A DNA stretch of 64,000 nucleotides from CAVVDY01 sp963819645 (GTDB lineage: Bacteria; Acidobacteriota; Terriglobia; Terriglobales; Acidobacteriaceae). The notes under the pieces were generated by a model. It was not told where the DNA came from and made no database searches. It worked only from the letters and a program-made list of their open reading frames with translations. Both the position numbers and the translations under genes were made by a program. How positions within the stretch are numbered: position 1 is the stretch's first letter; each line of letters starts with the position of its first letter. Shown here piece after piece: positions 57,136 through 64,000 of this stretch. The stretch lies in contig CAWFWZ010000004.1 in assembly GCA_963819645.1 (NCBI GenBank), positions 372,001-436,000 on the forward strand, written 5' to 3'.

Positions 57136-58122
57136 ATGGCTGCGCGAGAGATCCCTATAACCGCGAACGAGCAGGACCTGCGCGACCTGGGCTTTGGCTC
57201 GGTGGTGTCGCGCGAGAGCAAGGCGCGCCTGGTGAACCGCGACGGCAGCTTCAATGTGGAACGCACGGGTCTCGCATTCTGGCAGTACTTCAGCCCTTAC
57301 CACTTCATGCTGACCATCAACTGGTGGCAGTTCTTTGGCCTCACCGCGGCGTTCTACCTGTTAGCCAATACCTTGTTCGCCTGGGGATATTTGTCGTGCG
57401 GGCCAGGTTCGCTGGGCACTGCGTATGAGGGCCTGGAGCACCACACCTTCCTGCGCGCGTTCTTCTTCAGCGTGCAGACACTTTCAACCATCGGCTACGG
57501 ACAGGTGTTTCCCGTCGGCCTGGTAGCCAATGCCCTGGTCACGCTGGAGGCCCTGGCCGGACTGATCGGATTCGCCATCGTAACCGGTCTGCTCTTCGCG
57601 CGCTTTTCGCGGCCGAGCGCCAAACTGCTGTTCAGCAGCCACGCCATCGTTGCGCCCTATCGCGCCATTACCGCATTCGAGCTTCGTGTCGCCAACGCGC
57701 GTCGCAACGAGGTGATCGAGGTTTCGGCGAAGGTCATGCTTACGAGGTTTGAAATGGCCGATGGCGTTCGCACCCGGCGCTACTATCTGCTGCCGCTGGA
57801 GCGTAGCAGCGTTGCCTTTCTCCCGCTGACCTGGACGGTGGTGCATCCCATCGACGAGAACAGCCCGATGTATGGCGAGACTCTGGAGTCGCTGCGCCAG
57901 AGCCAGGCAGAGTTCATCGTCCTGCTCAGCGGATTTGACGAGACCGTCGCCGCCACAGTGAACCAGCGCACCTCGTTCATCCCGGACGAAGTTCTGTGGG
58001 GGGCGCGTTTCGCCAACGCATTCCTGCTGGCGCAAACTACGGGCTCCAAAGTCAGCTTCGACATGCGCAAGTTCGACACCACGGAGCGCGTCGCTCTGCC
58101 TGAGCTTGCATTAAAGGATTGA
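57136..58122 (+). CDS. Inward-rectifier-type potassium channel (KirBac), 328 aa
   Basis: The selectivity filter Thr118-Ile-Gly-Tyr-Gly122 lies in QTLSTIGYGQVFPVG between two helices (INWWQFFGLTAAFYLLANTLF and VTLEALAGLIGFAIVTGLLFARF). The slide helix ahead and a C-terminal cytoplasmic Ig-like gating domain (ITAFELRVANARRNEVIEV, YYLLPLERSSVAFLPLTWTVVHPI) are typical of Kir channels. ATG 57136 is preferred over an upstream TTG. It provides K+ flux across the inner membrane. Confidence 0.93.
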   Translation: MAAREIPITANEQDLRDLGFGSVVSRESKARLVNRDGSFNVERTGLAFWQYFSPYHFMLTINWWQFFGLTAAFYLLANTLFAWGYLSCGPGSLGTAYEGLEHHTFLRAFFFSVQTLSTIGYGQVFPVGLVANALVTLEALAGLIGFAIVTGLLFARFSRPSAKLLFSSHAIVAPYRAITAFELRVANARRNEVIEVSAKVMLTRFEMADGVRTRRYYLLPLERSSVAFLPLTWTVVHPIDENSPMYGETLESLRQSQAEFIVLLSGFDETVAATVNQRTSFIPDEVLWGARFANAFLLAQTTGSKVSFDMRKFDTTERVALPELALKD

Positions 58123-58253
58123 CAGAACCTCGCAAATCAAGAGAATGGTGTCCGAAATCCCCGGTTTGTTTTGCAACCATTCGTAGCTTGAACATCGATT
58201 GTTTCTGCGCCGGACTTGAAGTCCTGCGCGACTTGAGAGGAGAGAGGCGAAGC

Positions 58254-58805
58254 ATGGCAAACGGAATTGTGGGTGGAGTCCGACGTGCGTCGGGCTGGTC
58301 GATTGCTCTTGGCGTCCTGATGATCATCGCCGGCATGATCGCGATCGGTGCTCCGTTGGAGGCCGGCGTGGTTGTGGTTATCGTTGTCGGGTGGATGGCG
58401 ATTTTCAACGGCGGCGCACAGCTCTTCTACGCCTTCAGCCATGAAGCCAAGCACCGCTGGCTGGAAGCGCTGCTGGGCATTATCTACATCATTGCTGGCA
58501 TTTACCTGCTGATGCATCCGCTCGGGGGCTTACTCGCGCTGACTCTGCTCATCGCCTGTTTCCTGCTGGTGTATGGGATCTTCGCCCTGGTCCTGGCGTT
58601 TCGGATGCGCCCGGCGGCGGGTTGGGGATGGGTGTTGTTCGATGCCGTCGTCACCATCCTGCTTGGTCTGTTGATCTACATTCACTGGCCGGGAACGTCC
58701 GACTTTGCCATCGGCACGTTAATTGGCATCAGCTTCATCGTGTCGGGCGTGTCGCGCCTGATGCTTTCTCTGGCGGTGCGGCGGCTAACAGCAAGAGCGG
58801 CCTAG
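58254..58805 (+). CDS. HdeD-family membrane protein, 183 aa
   Basis: Six hydrophobic helices with the HdeD pattern: GWSIALGVLMIIAGMIAIGAP, WMAIFNGGAQLFYAF, GIIYIIAGIYLLMHP, ALTLLIACFLLVYGIF and GTLIGISFIVSGVSRLML. The start 58254 follows GAGGAGAGAGG. E. coli HdeD contributes to acid resistance; a similar stress role is only inferred. It lies downstream of the K+ channel gene with 131 bp between and is followed by a terminator. Confidence 0.9.
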   Translation: MANGIVGGVRRASGWSIALGVLMIIAGMIAIGAPLEAGVVVVIVVGWMAIFNGGAQLFYAFSHEAKHRWLEALLGIIYIIAGIYLLMHPLGGLLALTLLIACFLLVYGIFALVLAFRMRPAAGWGWVLFDAVVTILLGLLIYIHWPGTSDFAIGTLIGISFIVSGVSRLMLSLAVRRLTARAA

Positions 58806-58849
58806 TCCGTTCCCTTAACCGGCGCTCGGCGACCGAGCATTTCGGTCAG

Positions 58850-58874
58850 GGCCCGTCCTTGCGGCGGGCCTTTT
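58850..58874 (+). terminator. Intrinsic terminator of the hdeD-like gene
   Basis: GGCCCG (58850-58855) pairs with CGGGCC (58865-58870), extended by partial pairs, followed by TTTT. It lies 45 bp after the stop codon. Confidence 0.75.
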
Positions 58875-58918
58875 CGTATGGTTTCGAAAGCTCGAAACCA
58901 TAGCAAGCTGCCTCATTC

Positions 58919-59335
58919 TTACTTCGCCCGCAGCAGCAGCACCGGCACGCTGACGGCGTGCTGCACCCGCGTGGCGGTGGTTCCGAGAAACAGATCGGCC
59001 AGAAAGCGGTGGCCGTGGGTGCTCATCGCGACCAGGTCGCAACCTTTCTGTTGCACCCACTTGATGATTTCGCTGACCGGGTCGCCATAGGCGAGTTCCG
59101 CCTCGGTAGGTATTCCCTCGCCGCGAAATTCGGACTTCACCTTCTCCAGATAAGCAGTGTCTTCCGTGATTTCGGGGCTGACGGCATCCGGACCATAGGT
59201 TCGCGCCGCCCATCCATCAGCAACGTGCAGCAACACCAGGCGGCTTTGCGCCAGCAGGGCAAGTCGCTTGACGTGCTCAATGATGGCCCGGTCGGTTGCG
59301 GTGCCGTCGAGCGTGACCAGGATTTTGTCGTACAT
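58919..59335 (-). CDS. Universal stress protein (UspA family), 138 aa
   Basis: The UspA fold begins MYDKILVTLDGTATDRAI; the ATP-binding motif is STHGHRFLADLFLGTTATRV near the C-terminus, and it ends SVPVLLLRAK. The ATG lies 9 bp after the mntH stop with a GAGG site, so both are one operon. It may couple metal uptake to stress. The frame is intact. Confidence 0.92.
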   Translation of the reverse strand: MYDKILVTLDGTATDRAIIEHVKRLALLAQSRLVLLHVADGWAARTYGPDAVSPEITEDTAYLEKVKSEFRGEGIPTEAELAYGDPVSEIIKWVQQKGCDLVAMSTHGHRFLADLFLGTTATRVQHAVSVPVLLLRAK

Positions 59336-59344
59336 TGTCAGACC

Positions 59345-60724
59345 TCATCTGCCTAACACGATGTGCCAGGCCGTCTTCATGGATTCGGGCAGACCGTAGA
59401 CATCCATCGCCGTAATCAGGATCGCGCTGGTCCAGCCGGCGGTGGTAAGGAACCAACCATTCCGCCAAGCGCCCATGCGCCTTCGCGACCCTGTGAACTG
59501 CAACAGCGGAAACATGGCAAACGGCAGCTGCAAAGCAAGCACCACCTGGCTGAGGATGAGCAGGTCGGTGACGCTGCTATCTCCGCGGATTCCGATAATC
59601 ACGACGGCCGGCACGATCGCCAATGTCCGCGTGATCAACCGGCGCACCCACGGCTTGATGCGCCAGCGCATGAAACCTTCCATCACTACCTGGCCGGCCA
59701 GCGTGCCGGTGATAGTGCTGCTCTGTCCGCTGGCCAGTAGAGCCACGGCAAACAAAGTGCTGGCCAGCGTGGTTCCCAGCAGCGGCGCCAGCGTAAGATA
59801 GGCGACTCGAATCCAGTCGCTGTCGGGACTGAAGTGCACTACCTGCCCACCCAGCGTGGTGACGCTCTCTTTGCCGAAGAAAACCATCGCCGCAAGAACG
59901 AGAATGGCCGCGTTGACGAAAAATGCCAGCGTGAGCGCCACCGTGGAATCAATGGTGTTGAACTGAATGGCGCGCCGCATGGACGATTCGTCCTTTTGCA
60001 ACTTGCGGCTCTGCACCAGCGCGGAGTGCAGATACAAGTTGTGCGGCATTACAGTCGCGCCAATAATCCCGATAGCGACGTAGACCATGCCGGCGTGATG
60101 GAACTGGGGCACCAGGCCGCCGGCGAGTTCGACTAACCTGGGCTTGGTCTGCGGTATAACAAATATTTCAATGTAGTAGCAGACTGCAATGGTGAACACC
60201 AGCAGCAGCACCACGGCTTCGATGGTTCTCATGCCGAAGCCCTGCAATCCCAGCAGCAGCAGAACGTCTAGGCCGGTAATGATTACCGCCCACAACAGCG
60301 GGATGTGAAACATCAGGTTGAGAGCGACCGCGCTGCCTAATACTTCGGCGAGGTCACAAGCGGCCACGGCCGACTCGCTGAACAGCCAGTTAGGCCAGCG
60401 CGTCCATGCGGGATACCAGTCGCGACAAGCCTGAGCGAGATCCTTGCCGGTGACGACTCCCAGCCGTGCCGAGATGACTTGCATGAAGATGGCCATGATG
60501 CTGGCGACGCCGACCACCCACAGCAGGCCGTACTTGAACTGCGCCCCGGCTTGCAGGTCGGTGCCCCAGTTGCCAGGATCCATGTAGCCGACACTGACCA
60601 GCACCGCCGGACCGACGAAGGCGCGCCACTGCTCCCAGAATCCGGCCTCATGCGGGGGCACGTGCACAGAGCTGTGCATGCCCTCGAGGGAAAGCGAACC
60701 GGATTGAGGCGTGGGATCGGCCAT
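59345..60724 (-). CDS. mntH: NRAMP-family divalent metal transporter, 459 aa
   Basis: The metal site is visible: Asp49-Pro-Gly-Asn52 in GYMDPGNWGTD and Met226-Pro-His228 in GATVMPHNLYLHS. Eleven helices, for example EIFVIPQ-preceding VVLLLVFTIAVCYYI. Proton-coupled Mn2+/Fe2+ import is expected. An extra hydrophilic N-terminus of about 28 residues is present. It is the first gene of a two-gene operon with the UspA gene. No MntR or Fur box was recognised. Confidence 0.93.
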   Translation of the reverse strand: MADPTPQSGSLSLEGMHSSVHVPPHEAGFWEQWRAFVGPAVLVSVGYMDPGNWGTDLQAGAQFKYGLLWVVGVASIMAIFMQVISARLGVVTGKDLAQACRDWYPAWTRWPNWLFSESAVAACDLAEVLGSAVALNLMFHIPLLWAVIITGLDVLLLLGLQGFGMRTIEAVVLLLVFTIAVCYYIEIFVIPQTKPRLVELAGGLVPQFHHAGMVYVAIGIIGATVMPHNLYLHSALVQSRKLQKDESSMRRAIQFNTIDSTVALTLAFFVNAAILVLAAMVFFGKESVTTLGGQVVHFSPDSDWIRVAYLTLAPLLGTTLASTLFAVALLASGQSSTITGTLAGQVVMEGFMRWRIKPWVRRLITRTLAIVPAVVIIGIRGDSSVTDLLILSQVVLALQLPFAMFPLLQFTGSRRRMGAWRNGWFLTTAGWTSAILITAMDVYGLPESMKTAWHIVLGR

Positions 60725-60840
60725 GCCGTAACTCAGATTGAATCACGGATTGGCGCGGATGAACACTGAGGGGCGTGGCCAGCGGAGGATGAGCGCAAAG
60801 GCGCGCAGAATTCAGAGCCCTACGGGCGAAATTTGGCCTG

Positions 60841-61007
60841 AGCCGTGGGCGTCTGCCCGCGGGTACGGGTTTGAGAGATCCCTCTTAGCTGCGGAGCGGC
60901 GGCACTGTATCCCGAAACATCATCCGGATTGAAAAGCAGGAAACGGTACTGCCGCTGCGCGGCTCGGGGGGTTATTTGACGCGCACCGCGCTCTGACGCC
61001 CACGGCT
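60841..61007. repeat. REP-like pair with AGCCGTGGGCGTC ends
   Basis: AGCCGTGGGCGTC (60841-60853) and GACGCCCACGGCT (60995-61007) are perfect inverted repeats about 140 bp apart, the same spacing as at 9877-10043. CGCCCTTCGGGCT follows the right end, as near 6745. The whole gap 60725-61107 upstream of mntH shows repeat DNA and no gene. Confidence 0.7.
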
Positions 61008-61107
61008 AAAACAGATGACGCCCTTCGGGCTGACAGCTTCGGAACTTGCGATTGCGTGAGGCCGTCAGCTTTCAACTTCGCTCAGGTCAGCTCGGGCGCA
61101 CAGGTGC

Positions 61108-62803
61108 CTACTTCTTCACTACCTCGCCAATGTATACGGCGTATGGCGAAAGCTGCATATCCTGCAGGGTCTGGCCCCCAGTCTGGGATGTCCGCAGCGT
61201 TTTCAACTGCGCGCCTGCAAATCCCTGCTTCGATAAATCGAAGCTTACCTTCTGCTCATTCGGCGACATGTTCAGAACAACGATGACGGCTTGATCTTTG
61301 TAGCGCCGCAGATACGACAGGACATTCGGATCGCCGGGGTTGAGTGCTACCCAATCGCCCTCGAGCAGGGCGTTGTTGGTCTTACGCAGGGCGATCAGGT
61401 CGCGGTAAAAGTTCAGGATTGAACCCGGGTGCTTCTGCTCAGTCGCGACGTTGTGAGTTTGATAGCTGGTCGGAATCGGCAACCACGGAACACCTGTTGT
61501 GAATCCAGCGTTCGGTGTATCGCTCCACTGCATGGGCGTGCGCTCGCCATCGCGGCCTTTTTCCTGAGGCCAGCCCAGGCGTCCGATGGGATCTTTCACG
61601 TCCTCGCGCCGTGAGGGGTCGTTGTTCTGCATCCCAATCTCTTCGCCGTAATAAAGGATGGGCGTTCCCGGCAGGGTAAGATACATTCCCGCGAGCAGCT
61701 TGGCGATCTCGTCGTTATGCTTGCCGTCGCCGAAGCGGGTGTAGGCGCGCACGATGTCATGATTGCTCATCACCCAGACCGGCCATTCGCCCGAACCTAC
61801 TACGGCCGCAATGTGATCGCGAAAGACGTTGGCCGAAAGTGGCGACAGCTTGGTGAAGGCGAGATCCATGGGCATCTGAATGCGATCGTGTTGCGGGCCG
61901 TAGTAGCTCTTGAGCTTCTCGATGGTGTCAGTCCATGTCTCGCCGATGAGTACGGCATTGTATTGGTTGGCGACTTTACGCAGGCCCGCGAGTACATCCA
62001 TTACCTCCGGCAGATTGGTGTTGTATTTGCGCTCCTGATTGGGCTGGCCGTAAGCATCCTTGCCGGGCAAGACGGGATTGTCAGCCAGGTTGGGATCTTC
62101 AAACAACGTGTCGACCGCGTCGAGCCGGAAGCCCACAACACCGCGCTTGTACCAGAAGCGCGTTACGTCGAACATGGCGTCCTTCACCTTGGGATTGCGC
62201 CAGTTCAGGTCGGGCTGCTGCGGATAGAAGAAGTGGTAATAGTACTGGCTGGTCTTGCTGCTCCACTGCCAGGCTGAGCCGCCGAAGAGGGAAGTCCAGT
62301 TATTCGGCGGCTGGTTGGGTGCTTTACCATCGCGCCAGATATACCAATCGCGATAAGAGTTCGTCTTCGACGACTCCGACTCCAGGAACCATTTGTGCTT
62401 GTCGGAGGTGTGGTTCACCACCAGGTCGAGGACGATGCTGACGCCGTCCTTCTTGCCCTGCAACTCCATGCGGTCGAAGTCACGCAGCGTGCCATACATC
62501 GGATCGATGTCAACGTAGTTCGAAACGTCGTAACCGAAATCAACCTGGGGAGACGGGAAACACGGCGTGATCCAGATGGCATCAACCCCCAGCCACTTCA
62601 GGTAGTCCATCTTCGAGGCAATGCCGTTCAGGTCGCCGATGCCGTCGTTGTTGGAGTCCATGTAGCTGCGGGGATAGACCTCGTAAAAGACGGCGTGCTT
62701 CCACCAGGGATGGCCTTCGGCATCGAGGGGAGCGGTTGCGGATTGGGCGAAGCGAGTAAGAGAGGAAGAGAAGCAGCAGAATACGAAGCGTGAGTTTGGG
62801 CAC
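61108..62803 (-). CDS. Secreted GH13 alpha-amylase/alpha-glucosidase family protein, one frameshift
   Basis: A GTG start (62803) and signal peptide (LTLRILLLLFLS then TRFAQSATA) precede HPWWKHAVFYEVYPRSYMD, the start of the GH13 barrel of the oligo-1,6-glucosidase/trehalose synthase group. Catalytic Asp in VVGFRLDAVDTL, Glu in VLIGETW and Asp in VMSNHDIVRAY are present, as are SIVLDLVVNHTSD and YYGEEIGM. One extra base near 62758 splits the signal peptide from the barrel; corrected length is 564 aa. Export is notable since most members are cytoplasmic; it may hydrolyse extracellular oligosaccharides. Confidence 0.9.
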
Positions 62804-62885
62804 GCGAGAGCCTCCGGGACCGAAAGAGGGAGTTTAATTCATGGGGGGTATGCGTGCTTCGGGACATATGGAATAAAGTCTAAAC

Positions 62886-63131
62886 ATGGCAATAATCAAG
62901 GTCGTGCTTGAGGGGAAACTCCTGAAGGCAACCGATGCAGCTGCGCGCCGAACTAAGCGAAGTCGGTCGGGATTTGTGCGGGAGGCACTATGCGAACGTC
63001 TTCGGAGACTAGAGGTGCATTCCATGGAAGAACGCGACCGCGAAGTCTACGCCCGGCAACCGCAGACTGAGGAGGAAACGTGCCTCCGGGAAGTGCCGAC
63101 GTCGCCGGAGAATAACGAGCGCGAAGTCTAA
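62886..63131 (+). CDS. Ribbon-helix-helix antitoxin-like protein, 81 aa, without a toxin gene
   Basis: The N-terminus AIIKVVLEGKLLKATDAAA then RSGFVREALCERLRRLE fits the MetJ/Arc-type ribbon-helix-helix of MazE/CopG antitoxins, followed by an acidic C-terminal tail. A MazF-type toxin would be expected downstream on the same strand, but the next gene is on the opposite strand. It is an orphan or a remnant, or it regulates other genes. Confidence 0.75.
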   Translation: MAIIKVVLEGKLLKATDAAARRTKRSRSGFVREALCERLRRLEVHSMEERDREVYARQPQTEEETCLREVPTSPENNEREV

Positions 63132-63134
63132 AGC

Positions 63135-63635
63135 CTAACGAATTCGGAACAGTGCGCTCACGAAGGCGACGATCAGGATAACTGCGCCCGCAAGGCCAGT
63201 GAGGAGACTTGCAGGGAATGTGACAAACCAAATCGTATGCAGCGGCCTGGAATGCGCCGTTGCCCTGTTTCCGAATTTGGTGAGCTGTTCACCTAATGCT
63301 GCACCGCTGGCCACGGCCTTTGCGCAATCAATGCTTATGAACGAAATAACCGCGGTTTGAACAATCTCGAATAGCAAGTAGAGCAAAAGGGAGATGACAA
63401 TTAGCAAGGCAGACCACAAAAGCGCTTTCGGACTTAGATACGACTTTGAGCCGGACCACGCAGCAAAGAAACCGGCATAAGCGATGCCGAGTACCAGCCT
63501 TGTGTAGCTGCTAGCTTTGTCAAATAATGAATTCTGAAAGGCCAATAGGTCTTTCAGCAGTGACGCAAGCTCAGCGGGAGTGCTCGATACTGGGGGACTC
63601 ACGTAATCTCCATGACATAGATCCTGTTGATCCAT
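63135..63635 (-). CDS. Hypothetical membrane protein, 166 aa
   Basis: Four hydrophobic segments are visible: YTRLVLGIAYAGFFAAW, ALLWSALLIVISLLLYLLF, a shorter VQTAVISFISI, and FPASLLTGLAGAVILIVAFV. The N-terminus is soluble with a short amphipathic helix (ELASLLKDLLAFQNSLF). It matches no family recognised here. The base composition seems lower in GC than nearby core genes, perhaps a sign of transfer together with the adjacent antitoxin. Confidence 0.7.
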   Translation of the reverse strand: MDQQDLCHGDYVSPPVSSTPAELASLLKDLLAFQNSLFDKASSYTRLVLGIAYAGFFAAWSGSKSYLSPKALLWSALLIVISLLLYLLFEIVQTAVISFISIDCAKAVASGAALGEQLTKFGNRATAHSRPLHTIWFVTFPASLLTGLAGAVILIVAFVSALFRIR

Positions 63636-63665
63636 CCACTAATCACGTCGCTCGCCGCCAACCCT

Positions 63666-64000
<335 letters not shown>

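Noticed and set aside
1..62803. Programmed ribosomal frameshifting as the cause of the many frame breaks
   Set aside because: There is no shared slippery heptamer or downstream structure, shifts occur up to eight times per gene at arbitrary codons, and unrelated enzymes are affected. Insertion errors explain this better.

Overview
The window looks like chromosomal DNA from an Acidobacteriota (class Terriglobia, Koribacter-like). This is inferred from a 1027-residue Oar-type TonB-like receptor with an N-terminal carboxypeptidase-regulatory domain, a VWFA-type secreted protein with the Acidobacteria architecture, an S55/SpoIVB-like protease, two PEP-CTERM proteins, LPS genes (lpxD, kdsC) and many short palindromic repeat families. 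No rRNA, tRNA, CRISPR array, prophage or conventional IS element was seen. The only mobile-element gene is a REP-associated tyrosine transposase (RAYT).

Layout: 1-3.1 kb holds the 3' part of pheT (+), lpxD (-) and a VOC protein (-). 3.2-9.8 kb is a minus-strand fatty-acid beta-oxidation cluster in the order fadN, a 72-codon gene, fadA, fadE. Its promoter carries a palindrome that matches the Bacillus FadR operator pattern. 10-20 kb holds a VIT1/CCC1 transporter with a Nudix hydrolase, a TolC-type outer-membrane protein, truA, an aldehyde dehydrogenase, a secreted TPR protein, an isochorismatase-like protein and an ABM-domain protein. 20-27 kb holds a secreted beta-propeller protein, yebC, a POTRA protein, a lone receiver domain, a ferredoxin, the RAYT and a zinc-ribbon protein. 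27-33 kb holds the Oar-like receptor, an S53 peptidase and a transpeptidase. 33-42 kb holds kdsC, a Phd/VapC toxin-antitoxin pair, two PEP-CTERM genes around purD, the S55 protease and the VWA protein. 42-57 kb holds a secreted protein, a fused MFS/spermidine synthase-like protein, an LctP permease, an FG-GAP protein, a BNR lipoprotein, an ethylene-receptor-like histidine kinase and glgX. 57-64 kb holds a KirBac channel, HdeD, an MntH-UspA operon, a secreted GH13 amylase, an orphan RHH antitoxin, a membrane protein and the 3' end of guaA.

Two features dominate. First, at least 46 single-base frameshifts interrupt 15 otherwise well-conserved genes, several of them normally essential (pheT, lpxD, purD). 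Almost all act as one extra base. After subtraction every gene span becomes a whole number of codons. This points to insertion-type sequencing or assembly errors rather than gene decay, although their clustering is odd. Broken genes are annotated as CDS over their full span with the frameshift positions given.

Second, the intergenic DNA is dense in repeats of at least seven families: a CACAGAGACACGGAG inverted-repeat element that sits directly at 3' ends of genes; REP/BIME units matching the ends of the RAYT; an AGCCGTGGGCG family; an AGCTNTCAGC family; a GATCCCTCG...GATGACAAA family; a MITE-like composite at 38.56-38.98 kb; and small palindromes inserted in frame inside pheT and truA.
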